A stretch of DNA of 64,000 nucleotides from Neisseria subflava (GTDB lineage Bacteria; Pseudomonadota; Gammaproteobacteria; Burkholderiales; Neisseriaceae). This document shows positions 40,749 through 49,642 of the stretch, in pieces; position 1 is the first letter of the stretch; each line of letters opens with the position of its first letter. The stretch lies in NCBI RefSeq assembly GCF_005221305.1, contig NZ_CP039887.1, positions 248,001-312,000 of the forward strand. The letters are read 5' to 3'. The translations under genes were made by a program, and so were the position numbers. The notes under the pieces are model-generated. The model was not told where the DNA came from and did not search any database. It saw only the letters and a list, made by a program, of their open reading frames with translations.

Positions 40749-41138
40749 ATGGGATTGTTCAGCGGCCTTTTAGGCAATGCTTCGCAAAAAGACGCCGATG
40801 CGGTGGAACGCGATTTGGCGAATATCCTGATTGATGGCGAACAGGTAAAAATGGCATTCAGCCTGGTGCGCGATTTGATTGTGTTTACCGAATATCGGCT
40901 GGTGTTGGTGGACAAACAGGGTTTGACCGGCAAGAAAGTGTCTTACCGTTCGATTCCATACCGTTCCGTGTCGCGCTTTTCGGTGGAAACCTCGGGTCAT
41001 TTCGATTTGGATGCCGAGCTGAAGATTTGGGTTTCTTCTAGTGAAGCGCCGACCGAAACCTTGCAGTTTAAAAGCGACAAGAGCGTGATTGCCATTCAGA
41101 AAGCCTTGGCAGAAGCTGTGTTGAAACCGTCAAAATAG
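40749..41138 (+). CDS. Bacterial PH-domain protein
   Basis: A 129-residue cytoplasmic protein with a single bacterial pleckstrin-homology-like domain (YvbH type): LANILIDGEQVKMAFSLVRD, LIVFTEYRLVLVDKQGLTGKK and RSVSRFSVETSGHFDLDAE are the family pattern, and a C-terminal helix closes the fold. Such proteins may bind lipids or other proteins; no enzymatic role is known. It precedes the TehB-like methyltransferase by nine bases, so the two probably share a transcript. Confidence 0.82.
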   Translation: MGLFSGLLGNASQKDADAVERDLANILIDGEQVKMAFSLVRDLIVFTEYRLVLVDKQGLTGKKVSYRSIPYRSVSRFSVETSGHFDLDAELKIWVSSSEAPTETLQFKSDKSVIAIQKALAEAVLKPSK

Positions 41139-41150
41139 AAAGGAAACATG

Positions 41151-42020
41151 ATGAGCGAACAGCAAGAATTGTTTTGTTACAAACAGATGCCGGTGTGGAC
41201 GGCGGACGAGATTCCCGAAGCCTTGTTGTCCAAACACAATACCGCCGCCGGTACTTGGGGCTGCCTCAATGTCCTCCAAGGCCGTCTGAACTTCAATGAA
41301 GTGGACGAGGCGGGCAATATTACGGCCACGCACGAGCTGACGCCTGAAAGCGATGATTGGATTATTCATCCGCAAGCATGGCACTTTATCGCGCCGCAAA
41401 CGCAAGACACGGAAATTCAACTTTCGTTTTACTGCGAGGCGGCGGACTATTTCAATAAGAAATACGGCATGAGCGCGACACATTCGGCCGTCCGCGCCGC
41501 CGAAGGCATCGTGCCTGTCGGCAAGGTTTTGGATATGGGCTGCGGTCAGGGTCGAAACGCGCTGTATTTGGGTTTGAAAGGTTTTGACGTTACCGCTGTC
41601 GATAATAATCCGAACGCGGTTCAAAACGTGGAAGAGCTGGCGCGTATTGAAGAACTGAATGTCCGCGCGTTTGAATACGACCTTAACGCCGCCAATATTC
41701 AGGAAAACTTCGATTATATGGTGGCGACCGTGGTGTTTATGTTCCTGATGCCGCGTTACGTTCCTGATGTGATTGCCAATATGAAGGAACACACCAACCC
41801 CGGCGGCTACAACCTGATCGTGTCTGCGATGGATACGGAAGATTTCCCTTGCCCGATGCCGTTCCCGTTCAAGTTTGGCGAGGGCGAGCTGCGCGAATAC
41901 TATAAGGATTGGGAGTTGGTGGAATACAAGGAAGAGCTGGGTTCGATGCACGCGAAAGACGAATTCGGCAATCCGATTCAGTTTAAATTCGTCACCATGC
42001 TGGCGAAGAAACCGGAATAA
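41151..42020 (+). CDS. tehB: TehB-like SAM-dependent methyltransferase with N-terminal cupin-like domain
   Basis: A tellurite/selenite-resistance type methyltransferase. Residues 1 to about 95 form the DUF1971-like cupin domain (YKQMPVWTADEIPEALLSKH), and the rest is a class I methyltransferase with VLDMGCGQGRNALYLGLKGF for SAM binding. The fused form is found in Haemophilus and Neisseria TehB. AAAGGA stands at the right distance from the second of two ATGs (41151). DUS hairpin after the gene. Convergent with the GNAT gene. Confidence 0.88.
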   Translation: MSEQQELFCYKQMPVWTADEIPEALLSKHNTAAGTWGCLNVLQGRLNFNEVDEAGNITATHELTPESDDWIIHPQAWHFIAPQTQDTEIQLSFYCEAADYFNKKYGMSATHSAVRAAEGIVPVGKVLDMGCGQGRNALYLGLKGFDVTAVDNNPNAVQNVEELARIEELNVRAFEYDLNAANIQENFDYMVATVVFMFLMPRYVPDVIANMKEHTNPGGYNLIVSAMDTEDFPCPMPFPFKFGEGELREYYKDWELVEYKEELGSMHAKDEFGNPIQFKFVTMLAKKPE

Positions 42021-42034
42021 AGGTTTTGCCGTAA

Positions 42035-42069
42035 AAAGGCCGTCTGAATTCAGTTTTCAGACGGCCTTT
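42035..42069. terminator. DUS inverted-repeat terminator
   Basis: AAAGGCCGTCTGAA and its inverse around a short loop, between convergent tehB and the GNAT gene. Confidence 0.75.
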
Positions 42070-42076
42070 GTCGTCA

Positions 42077-42577
42077 TCAATCCACAATCCTTTTACCCAA
42101 AATCACAACGTCTGCCAACATGGTGTCCAAATCGCAGACTTGCGGCAGCCGCCCCCACTCTTCAAATCCGAAACGGTGAAACAGGTTCAGGCTCGGATAG
42201 TTGTGGCCGAACACAAGCGCGATGACGTTGTGGATGTCTAAGGACGGTGCGCGTTCGAGCATGTGCCGCAACAGGATTTTGCCCACGCCTGCACCGCGCA
42301 TATCGTGGCGGACATAAATGCTGACTTCTGCGCTGATGTGGTAGGCGTAGCGCGGATGGTAGTCGCTGAAACTGCCCCAGGCCAATACGGTGCCGTCGGC
42401 ATCGTAAAGGGCGTAGATCGGGCGTTTGTCCGTGTGCGCGGCAAACCATATTTCGCGTTCGGCAACCGTGGTCGGCGACAAATCGGCGGTGGATTGGCGC
42501 GTGGCCACGGTGCTGTTGTAAATATCGACGATGGCGGGCAAGTCTTGCCGCAGGGCAGGGCGGATGGTGTATTGCAT
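42077..42577 (-). CDS. GNAT-family N-acetyltransferase (phosphinothricin acetyltransferase-like)
   Basis: A 166-residue acetyltransferase. IRPALRQDLPAIVDIYNSTV opens the fold, RHDMRGAGVGKILLRHML is the acetyl-CoA pyrophosphate loop (motif A), and NYPSLNLFHRFGFEEWGRLP is motif B. The pattern is of the PAT/Bar subgroup, which acetylates amines such as phosphinothricin or methionine analogues; the true substrate is unknown. The cysteine hydrolase gene lies on the same strand 13 bases upstream. Confidence 0.88.
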   Translation of the reverse strand: MQYTIRPALRQDLPAIVDIYNSTVATRQSTADLSPTTVAEREIWFAAHTDKRPIYALYDADGTVLAWGSFSDYHPRYAYHISAEVSIYVRHDMRGAGVGKILLRHMLERAPSLDIHNVIALVFGHNYPSLNLFHRFGFEEWGRLPQVCDLDTMLADVVILGKRIVD

Positions 42578-42590
42578 TTCAGACGGCCTG

Positions 42591-43127
42591 TTATTGAATC
42601 AGTTTGGAGATAGTCTTAAAGGCCGGACGTTTGGCATCGCCGAGTAGTTGGAACAAAATACTTTCAACATTTGAAATGATAATGCCCTGACGGCTCAGTT
42701 GCGCCAAACCATTGTCGCGGTTGGCCGTTGTGCGCGAGGCGGTGCATTCAAAAGGCAGGGATACGGCGTAACCTTGCGCCTTCAAATCCAAGGCCGTCTG
42801 AAGCATACAGATATGTGCTTCCGCACCCACCAAAATAACGTTTTTGATGTCGTTTTTGCGTAATATTTCCTGAATTTCAGGTAAAAACGCCGAAAATCGG
42901 GTTTTCTCGACAACAGGCGTGCCTTCGGGTAACAGCAGCGATACGGCAGATACGGTGTTGCCCAAACCTTTCGGATATTGTTCGGTTACGGCAAAGGGTA
43001 CGTCCAAAGCCGTTAAACCTTGAATCAGCAGGCGGCAGCGTTCCAACATTTCGTCCGTGCCGGAAAGGGCGGGCAGCAGGCGTTCTTGAATATCGACAAT
43101 CAGACAAAGCGTATTTTTTGGGTTCAT
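42591..43127 (-). CDS. Isochorismatase-like cysteine hydrolase
   Basis: A 178-residue hydrolase of the isochorismatase/nicotinamidase superfamily. LCLIVDIQERLLP supplies the catalytic Asp, VEKTRFSAF the Lys, and ILVGAEAHICMLQTALDL the nucleophilic Cys. It resembles YcaC-type members. ATG 43127 follows GAAAGGAAA; a longer frame upstream crosses an uptake sequence. Followed on the same strand by the GNAT gene. Natural substrate unknown. Confidence 0.85.
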   Translation of the reverse strand: MNPKNTLCLIVDIQERLLPALSGTDEMLERCRLLIQGLTALDVPFAVTEQYPKGLGNTVSAVSLLLPEGTPVVEKTRFSAFLPEIQEILRKNDIKNVILVGAEAHICMLQTALDLKAQGYAVSLPFECTASRTTANRDNGLAQLSRQGIIISNVESILFQLLGDAKRPAFKTISKLIQ

Positions 43128-43280
43128 GGCTTTTCCTTTCAGACGGCCTTTACAGCAAAATCGTTGAATCAGAATGCAATCATATAACAAGCCGCTGGAA
43201 AAGTATTGCAGCTTGCCCTGTTTTAAAGCCCGAAATTCTTTTAAAATACCGCCTGATTTGAATTGATAGAGACCGACAAC

Positions 43281-44999
43281 ATGAATTTATACCAAACCGT
43301 CGAACGTGAAGCCCAAGCAGCCTTTGCCGCTGCCGGCTTGTCCGACAGCCCCGTCGTATTGCAGGCGGCGAAAAATCCCGACTTCGGCGATTTCCAAATC
43401 AACGGCGTGATGGGTGCGGCGAAAAAAGCCAAACAAAATCCGCGCGAGTTGGCGCAAAAAGTGGCCGAAGCATTGGCTGACAACGCCGTGATTGAAAGCG
43501 CAGAAGTAGCCGGCCCGGGCTTTATCAACCTGCGCCTACGTCCCGAATTTCTCGCCCAAAACATTCAGACGGCCTTGAACGACGCGCGTTTCGGCGTAGC
43601 AAAAACCGATAAACCGCAAACCGTCGTTATCGACTATTCTTCGCCTAATCTGGCCAAAGAAATGCACGTCGGCCATCTGCGTTCCAGCATCATCGGCGAC
43701 AGCATTTCGCGCGTATTGGAATTTATGGGCAACACCGTTATCCGCCAAAACCACGTCGGCGACTGGGGTACACAGTTCGGCATGTTGGTCGCTTATTTGG
43801 TTGAGCAGCAAAAAGACAACGCTGCGTTTGAGTTGGCGGATTTGGAGCAGTTTTACCGCGCTGCCAAAGTGCGCTTTGACGAAGACCCTTCCTTTGCCGA
43901 CACCGCACGCGAATACGTTGTGAAACTGCAAGGCGGCGATGAAACCGTATTGGCATTGTGGAAACAGTTTGTCGATATTTCACTCTCGCACGCCCAAGCC
44001 GTTTATGACACGCTGGGCTTGAAACTGCGTCCTGAAGATGTGGCGGGCGAATCCAAATACAACGACGATTTGCAGCCCGTGGTCGATGATTTGGTTCAAA
44101 AAGGTCTGGCGGTCGAAGACGACGGCGCGAAAGTTGTGTTCTTGGACGAGTTTAAAAATAAAGAAGGCGAACCCGCCGCATTTATCGTGCAAAAACAAGG
44201 CGGCGGCTTCCTCTACGCCTCCACCGATTTGGCATGCCTGCGCTACCGCATAGGTCGTCTGAAAGCCGACCGCCTGCTGTACGTCGTCGACCACCGCCAA
44301 GCCCTGCACTTCGAACAACTTTTCACCACTTCCCGCAAAGCAGGCTATCTGCCGGAAGATGCAAAAGCCGAGTTTATCGGCTTCGGCACCATGATGGGCA
44401 AAGACGGCAAACCGTTCAAAACGCGCAGCGGCGATACTGTAAAACTGGTTGACCTGCTGACCGAAGCTGTCGAGCGCGCCACCGCTTTGGTGAAAGAAAA
44501 AAATCCCGAATTGGGCGCGGACGAAGCCGCTAAAATCGGCAAAACCGTCGGCATCGGCGCGGTCAAATACGCCGACTTGAGCAAAAACCGCACCAGCGAT
44601 TATGTGTTCGACTGGGACGCCATGCTCTCATTTGAAGGCAACACCGCCCCCTACCTGCAATACGCCTACACCCGCGTGCAAAGCGTATTCCGCAAAGCCG
44701 GCGAATGGGACGCAACCGCGCCAACCGTTTTAACCGAACCGTTGGAAAAACAGCTTGCCGCCGAGCTGCTGAAATTTGAAGACGTACTGCAAAGCGTGGC
44801 GGACACGGCGTATCCGCACTACCTCGCCGCCTACCTCTACCAAACCGCCACCCTGTTCAGCCGCTTCTACGAAGCCTGCCCGATTCTGAAATCAGACGGC
44901 GCAACCCGCAACAGCCGCCTGCAACTGGCGAAGCTGACCGGCGACACGCTGAAACAAGGCTTGGAATTGTTGGGCATTGATGTATTGGATGTGATGTAA
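43281..44999 (+). CDS. argS: Arginyl-tRNA synthetase
   Basis: Class I synthetase charging tRNA-Arg. The N-terminal additional domain runs to about residue 110, the HIGH signature is SSPNLAKEMHVGHLRSSIIG, the KMSKS position is occupied by MGKDGKPFKTRSG as usual for ArgRS, and the C-terminal DALR anticodon domain ends the protein. ATG 43281 gives 572 residues; a TTG at 43263 is less likely. Confidence 0.96.
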   Translation: MNLYQTVEREAQAAFAAAGLSDSPVVLQAAKNPDFGDFQINGVMGAAKKAKQNPRELAQKVAEALADNAVIESAEVAGPGFINLRLRPEFLAQNIQTALNDARFGVAKTDKPQTVVIDYSSPNLAKEMHVGHLRSSIIGDSISRVLEFMGNTVIRQNHVGDWGTQFGMLVAYLVEQQKDNAAFELADLEQFYRAAKVRFDEDPSFADTAREYVVKLQGGDETVLALWKQFVDISLSHAQAVYDTLGLKLRPEDVAGESKYNDDLQPVVDDLVQKGLAVEDDGAKVVFLDEFKNKEGEPAAFIVQKQGGGFLYASTDLACLRYRIGRLKADRLLYVVDHRQALHFEQLFTTSRKAGYLPEDAKAEFIGFGTMMGKDGKPFKTRSGDTVKLVDLLTEAVERATALVKEKNPELGADEAAKIGKTVGIGAVKYADLSKNRTSDYVFDWDAMLSFEGNTAPYLQYAYTRVQSVFRKAGEWDATAPTVLTEPLEKQLAAELLKFEDVLQSVADTAYPHYLAAYLYQTATLFSRFYEACPILKSDGATRNSRLQLAKLTGDTLKQGLELLGIDVLDVM

Positions 45000-45019
45000 G
45001 TTTTTGAATAAAAATGATG

Positions 45020-45066
45020 AAAGGCCGTCTGAAACTTTGCGGGTTGCAAAGTTTCAGACGGCCTTT
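45020..45066 (+). terminator. Long perfect DUS hairpin terminating argS
   Basis: A 21 bp perfect stem: AAAGGCCGTCTGAAACTTTGC and its inverse around a five-base loop (GGGTT), followed by T residues. Confidence 0.82.
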
Positions 45067-45156
45067 TTGATGCTTTGAAAAATATTGTGATACCGTTGAT
45101 TTTGAGCCTAAGCGGTTTTGAATTTGCTCAGGTAATGCGTTCAGACGGCCTTGTCT

Positions 45157-45513
45157 TTATTTCAAATTGCTTGCCAATAACCAAGCCTGTGCTTCGGCAG
45201 CGTCGCTGAAATATTTGGGATGTTGGTTGGTCAAGAGGCTGGACAGGCGCGCACCGAGTTTGATCCAAATGTCGTCGGTAATGACGGCAACGCGGCCGAA
45301 GTCGGTTTCGTGTTGGTTGAGAAATTTGATTTGCTCGACCGCCATATCGATGGTGAAGTCTTTCAGCATGGACAAGTCCAACAGGATGTCGGGCAGATGG
45401 ACTTTTTGTTTCGCAGTCAACAAGGCTTCTTCCAATTGGCGGAAATCGTCCAAAGTGAACTCGTTGTACAGCGCTACGTTTAAGCCGTAAGATTGTTCGC
45501 GGATGGAAATCAT
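45157..45513 (-). CDS. SpoIIAA-like/STAS-fold protein
   Basis: A 118-residue cytoplasmic protein with the alternating beta/alpha pattern of the SpoIIAA-like family (LPDILLDLSMLKDFT, FGRVAVITDDIW and YFSDAAEAQAWL). Members are small single-domain proteins, mostly uncharacterised, and may bind lipids or other hydrophobic ligands. The EamA transporter gene lies 18 bases upstream on the same strand, so they may be cotranscribed. Confidence 0.72.
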   Translation of the reverse strand: MISIREQSYGLNVALYNEFTLDDFRQLEEALLTAKQKVHLPDILLDLSMLKDFTIDMAVEQIKFLNQHETDFGRVAVITDDIWIKLGARLSSLLTNQHPKYFSDAAEAQAWLLASNLK

Positions 45514-45531
45514 GGTGTTCTCCTTGTTAAA

Positions 45532-46422
45532 TTATTGCTTCATCAGAAATTTTTTGATTGAGGCCGGAGTAAAACTGCTGAACACGCCGCCTGCAACAAT
45601 GATAACCATGCCGGCGGCTTCCTGCCAAGTGATTTTATCGCCGAAAAGCAGTACGCCGGACAGGGCGGAGAAAACGACGGTCAGGTAGGAAAGCGAGGCA
45701 ACGGTAAATTTCTTGCCAACCTTATAGGCGCGGGTCATGGCCAGTTGGGCAATCATGGCGGAGATGCCGATGCCGGCCAGATAGGGCAGGGAAGATACGG
45801 TCAGCGGATGCCAGCCGGTAAAGCAGCTCCAAATGGCGGACATAATCAGGCCGGTAAGCGACAGATAAAACACCACGCGCCAGCCCGGTTCGCCCAAAAG
45901 CGAGAGTTCGCGCACCTGCAAATATGCCCAGCCTGACATGGCGCCGCCTGCCAAACTGATCAGCGCGGCAAATTCCTGCCCGCCTTGAAAAGATGGGTTG
46001 AGCAACAGGATAACGCCGATGAAGCCCATAACCAAAATGGCTTGGGTATAAAGCGTAATACGTTCTTTTAGAATGAAAAATGAAAAGATGGCAAGCCAGA
46101 TGGAGGAGGTGTAGTTGAGCGTGACGCCTGTTGCCAGCGGCAGATGTATGACGGAATAAAGCGTGCACATCATGGCAAGCGTGCCGATGACGCTGCGGTT
46201 GAGATGGGTTTTCCAATGCGGCGTGGAAAATGTGTTGCCTTGCACTTTGGCCATGATGCCTAAGAACAGGGTGGAGACCAGCATGCGCCAAAAGACCAGC
46301 TCGCCGCTGGAAAAGCCGAAATGTGTAGAGGCGGCTTTGACGGAGAGGTTCATGACGGTAAAGCTGAGCGCGGCAATAACCACCCATGCCGAGCCGAGCG
46401 GATCTTTTCTGATGGTTTCCAT
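45532..46422 (-). CDS. EamA/DMT-family transporter
   Basis: A 296-residue membrane protein with ten predicted helices in two EamA repeats. The first repeat starts GSAWVVIAALSFTVMNLSVK and the second follows ISLAGGAMSGWAYLQVRE. Typical members export amino acids or other metabolites; the substrate is not predictable. The last helices contain LSYLTVVFSALSGVLLFGDK, the standard DMT ending. Confidence 0.85.
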   Translation of the reverse strand: METIRKDPLGSAWVVIAALSFTVMNLSVKAASTHFGFSSGELVFWRMLVSTLFLGIMAKVQGNTFSTPHWKTHLNRSVIGTLAMMCTLYSVIHLPLATGVTLNYTSSIWLAIFSFFILKERITLYTQAILVMGFIGVILLLNPSFQGGQEFAALISLAGGAMSGWAYLQVRELSLLGEPGWRVVFYLSLTGLIMSAIWSCFTGWHPLTVSSLPYLAGIGISAMIAQLAMTRAYKVGKKFTVASLSYLTVVFSALSGVLLFGDKITWQEAAGMVIIVAGGVFSSFTPASIKKFLMKQ

Positions 46423-46476
46423 TTGATGGGTATGTAAAGCGATTTTATTAATAAGAAAATATTATACAGGTCAATC

Positions 46477-46514
46477 AGGCCGTCTGAAAAATATCGTTGG
46501 GTTTCAGACGGCCT
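46477..46514. repeat. DUS inverted pair in a divergent promoter region
   Basis: AGGCCGTCTGAAA and its inverse face each other between the starts of two divergent genes, where a transcript terminator would have no obvious use. Confidence 0.65.
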
Positions 46515-46596
46515 TTTTATTAGAAAATAAGAATTATTATTGAGTAATGAGGTGGGTTTTTATAGAATGGAAGCCCTATTTTAAGAAAGGCTTGCC

Positions 46597-46944
46597 ATGA
46601 AAGTATCTAATATTTCTGCTGTATTGCTGTCTGCTTTGTTTTCCGTTGCCGTTTCTGCCGCGCCTTTGGGAGAGGTTTCTTCCGAAAACGGTAAAATTTT
46701 CAGCGGCGAAAATTACATGGTTGTTAAGAAAGACATGAAGAAAGGGGAGCAGATTAAGCCGCACGATCATCCGGGTTTTAAAACGCTGATTTTTGCCGTT
46801 GGAAAAGGAAGCTTTGACGTAACGTTGAATCAGACTGAAAAACATACGGTCGGCGCAGGATCGGTGTTGAGGTTTGGCGGCGATGCAGTGATTGAGGCAG
46901 TTGCAACCGAAGATGCGGATGTGGCAATTACGTTGATTAAGTAA
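46597..46944 (+). CDS. Small periplasmic cupin protein
   Basis: A 115-residue exported protein with a Sec signal peptide ending near VSA-AP (about residue 22). The cupin core has KKGEQIKPHDHPGFKTLIF and GAGSVLRFGGDAVIEA, but only part of the usual metal-ligand set is present (HDH and no clear second motif). It is unrelated in operon to the cupin at 4816. ATG 46597 follows AAGAAAGG. Role unknown. Confidence 0.78.
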   Translation: MKVSNISAVLLSALFSVAVSAAPLGEVSSENGKIFSGENYMVVKKDMKKGEQIKPHDHPGFKTLIFAVGKGSFDVTLNQTEKHTVGAGSVLRFGGDAVIEAVATEDADVAITLIK

Positions 46945-46960
46945 ACCGATAGATGATACA

Positions 46961-46993
46961 AGGCCGTCTGAAAAATGATGTTTCAGACGGCCT
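46961..46993. terminator. DUS inverted-repeat terminator
   Basis: AGGCCGTCTGAAA and its inverse, between the convergent cupin and CPBP protease genes. Confidence 0.72.
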
Positions 46994-47017
46994 GGTTTAT
47001 TCATCCAACCGTTGCTA

Positions 47018-47770
47018 TTAAGCGCAAATCAAATAGATGAAGCCGGAGCCGAAGATATCTGCCAAGGCGTGAATCAGGAAAAACGGCAGCAGGTTTTTAA
47101 CTTTGTATTTGTAGAAGAAGTAGTACATCAAGCCGAAAACAACGCCGATAACGGTCGCCCAAAGCATGCCTTGATAAGTATGGAAGGAGATGCGCACCAA
47201 GGTCGAATAGGCCAATGCCTGCCATTTGTATTTGTCTTCCACGCAGGTTAAAAGACCGAGGAAGCAGAATTCTTCGTAAAAGCCGTTTAAAAGGCCGTAG
47301 AGGATGGCCATCGGCGCAAGGGCGGCGAATTTGTCAAAAATGGATAATGGTTTGATATATTGGAAAATTTCAGTAGTGAAGTAATTGTAGCCGCCGCTTA
47401 ACGAAGTCACCGCATCGGCGGTCAGACCCATCAGGATAAAAATTACAGGCGTCCAAAACAATACGCCTAAATTAAAGTGAATCGGCAACTGCTTAAAGTC
47501 GAAACGGCGAATAATGAGGTAAATCAGAGCAATAGCAAGCAGCGTCAGCTGCAGGCTCATGTTTTCCGAATAAGCCACGCCGGTTACCGCAGTATCGCGC
47601 ACTTCTTCGGTAGCAGCGGCTGTTTCCACTTGCGGCATCAGGCTGGCGATATAAAGTTGGGTAGAACGGTAGGCAAATTGACCGAACAGGATGGCGGTTA
47701 CAATCAGCATGTCAAACCAGCGCAGATGGCGCAAAGGCTCTTTAGGGCGGATGGCGGCGAGTATGCTCAT
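47018..47770 (-). CDS. CPBP-family intramembrane metalloprotease (CAAX-like)
   Basis: A 250-residue polytopic membrane protein with the three conserved patches of the family: NGFYEEFCFLGLL (catalytic Glu pair), RISFHTYQG (Arg and His) and FFLIHALADIFGSG (second His). Bacterial members process prenylated proteins or act in bacteriocin immunity; no substrate can be named. It is monocistronic and diverges from the DUF350 gene. Confidence 0.84.
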   Translation of the reverse strand: MSILAAIRPKEPLRHLRWFDMLIVTAILFGQFAYRSTQLYIASLMPQVETAAATEEVRDTAVTGVAYSENMSLQLTLLAIALIYLIIRRFDFKQLPIHFNLGVLFWTPVIFILMGLTADAVTSLSGGYNYFTTEIFQYIKPLSIFDKFAALAPMAILYGLLNGFYEEFCFLGLLTCVEDKYKWQALAYSTLVRISFHTYQGMLWATVIGVVFGLMYYFFYKYKVKNLLPFFLIHALADIFGSGFIYLICA

Positions 47771-47975
47771 ATTCTCCTCGTTACTCTAATAAATAGCGGT
47801 GCGCAATAGTTACATAAATATACAAAAATTGTCAACAATTATCACAATAAAACATGAATTAAAAAATCTGACCGTTTCAGACGGCCTGAAGCGCTTCTAA
47901 AAATGCCATATTTCCGAAGGGTTTATCTTCAAAAATATGGCATAATCACTTTATTGCAAAACAAGGAATCTTATC

Positions 47976-48374
47976 GTGAGTATTTCTCTGTCCCAATATC
48001 TGCTTTACCTGCAATATATGTTGGCAGGTGTTGCCATGACTGTAGTTTTCGGTGCCGTATATCTGCGGATTACCCCTGCCGAAGAGTTGCGCCTGATTAA
48101 AAACGGCAACCTTGCCTGCGCCTTGTCGTTTGGCGGCGCATTGGTCGGTTTCTGTCTGACGCTTGCCTCAAGCATTGCCCACAGCATCAGCTTCATCGAT
48201 TTTATCCTGTGGGGACTTGCCGCAGCAGTGATTCAGATTTTTGTCTATTTCGCTGCAACAATGATGATTAAAGGCGCTACCGCAGAACTCATTGGCAACA
48301 ATGTCGCCGTCGGCGCGTTGTTTGGTGCAGTGTCCATCTCGATCGGCATTTTGAACGCTGCTTGCTTGACTTGA
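47976..48374 (+). CDS. DUF350 (YjfL-like) inner-membrane protein
   Basis: A 132-residue protein with four helices in two internal repeats (YMLAGVAMTVVFGAVYLRI and the later LWGLAAAVIQIFVYFAATMM), with Glu-containing ITPAEELRLIKNGNLACAL between them. This is the DUF350 fold, often found beside SpeD-like and ATP-grasp genes. A GTG at 47976 follows AAGGAA. The SPFH gene begins 50 bases later on the same strand. It is the first gene of the candidate system. Confidence 0.84.
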   Translation: MSISLSQYLLYLQYMLAGVAMTVVFGAVYLRITPAEELRLIKNGNLACALSFGGALVGFCLTLASSIAHSISFIDFILWGLAAAVIQIFVYFAATMMIKGATAELIGNNVAVGALFGAVSISIGILNAACLT

Positions 48375-48424
48375 ATACCCATACCTTGAATTTTGTATCC
48401 CGATTTATTTTATAAGGAACTGAA

Positions 48425-49438
48425 ATGTTCAATTTTATCAAGAAACAGTTTATCGACGTCATTCAATGGCCGAATCCCGATGACAGCCTGCTGATGTGGC
48501 GTTTTCCAATTGCCGATGAGGAAATCCAAAACGGTGCGAGCCTGACTGTGCGTGAGGCGCAGATGGCGATGTTTGTCGATGAAGGCGTAACCGCCGACGT
48601 GTTCGGTCCGGGGCGTTACACACTCAATACGCAAACGTTGCCTGTGCTGACCAACTTGAAAAACTGGGACAAGCTTTTTGAATCCCCTTTTAAATCGGAT
48701 GTTTACTTTTTCAATACCAAACAACAGCTCGCACGAAAATGGGGTACATCCCAACCTGTTACCGTGCGCGATGCCGAGTTTGGCGCGGTGCAACTGCGTT
48801 CGTTTGGTATGTATTCTTACCGTATCAGCGATCCGGCAAAATTCTTCAAAGAAGTCAGTGGAGTGGCGGCGCAATACAGCGGTGTAGACTTGGAAAACCA
48901 GCTGCGCAATATTGCAGTCACCCAATTGGCGGCCGCGTTTGGTAGCTCCGGTATCCCATTCTTGGATATGGCGGCGAACCAAGTTTTGCTGTCGCAAAAA
49001 ATCGGCGAGTTGCTTGGTGCGGAATTTACCAAGCTGGGTTTGGCGTTGGAAAACTTCACTGTTGAAAGCATTACCTTGCCTGCGTCTATTCAGGCTGCGT
49101 TGGATAAGAAAATTTCGATGGGCGTTATCGGCGATTTGGGACGCTACACCCAATATCAAACCGCCGAATCCATCCCGCTTGCGGCACAAAATGAAGGCGG
49201 ACTTGCCGGAATCGGTGCAGGCTTGGGCGTGGGTGCCGGTATTGGTCAGGCGATGGCGGGTGCCATGTCAGGCATGATGCATCCGAATATGCAACAGGCT
49301 CAGCAAAATGTTCAGCCGGCTGCCGAAGATCCGCAGGCGAAATTGATGAAACTCAAGTCTTTGCTGGATGGCGGTTTGATTTCGCAAGAAGATTTTGATA
49401 AAGCCAAGGCTGAAGTGTTGAAACAGTTGATTGGTTAA
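48425..49438 (+). CDS. SPFH-domain protein with C-terminal SHOCT motif
   Basis: A 337-residue protein. It starts FNFIKKQFIDVIQWPNPDDSLLMWRFP and has the YdjI-like SPFH (band 7) core through about 235 (FGPGRYTLNTQTLPVL, LRSFGMYSYRISDP, GLALENFTVESITLP). A Gly/Ala/Met-rich stretch (LAGIGAGLGVGAGIG) follows, and the C terminus (DPQAKLMKLKSLLDGGLISQ, then EDFDKAK) is a SHOCT motif. It lacks a classical signal helix. Members form membrane-bound oligomers and recruit partners. It sits between the DUF350 gene and the DUF4178 gene, which it may organise at the membrane. Confidence 0.86.
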   Translation: MFNFIKKQFIDVIQWPNPDDSLLMWRFPIADEEIQNGASLTVREAQMAMFVDEGVTADVFGPGRYTLNTQTLPVLTNLKNWDKLFESPFKSDVYFFNTKQQLARKWGTSQPVTVRDAEFGAVQLRSFGMYSYRISDPAKFFKEVSGVAAQYSGVDLENQLRNIAVTQLAAAFGSSGIPFLDMAANQVLLSQKIGELLGAEFTKLGLALENFTVESITLPASIQAALDKKISMGVIGDLGRYTQYQTAESIPLAAQNEGGLAGIGAGLGVGAGIGQAMAGAMSGMMHPNMQQAQQNVQPAAEDPQAKLMKLKSLLDGGLISQEDFDKAKAEVLKQLIG

Positions 49439-49445
49439 TCAATTG

Positions 49446-49514
49446 AAGGCCGTCTGAAAAATATCATTCAAAGAAGCGTTGAGCTGCTTCTGTGAAAAGG
49501 TTTCAGACGGCCTT
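49446..49514 (+). terminator. DUS inverted-repeat terminator with inner stem
   Basis: AAGGCCGTCTGAAA and its inverse enclose a smaller pairing, GAAGC with GCTTC, after the SPFH gene. Confidence 0.65.
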
Positions 49515-49642
49515 TTGAATCATTTGATTGAGTCCGTTCGGCGATTTGGTTTGTTTCTAATTTGAAATCATTGATAAAACCAGTTGATATAAACGTTAAG
49601 GCCGTCTGAAACATTCCAACCCATTCTGAAAAAAGCAAATCC

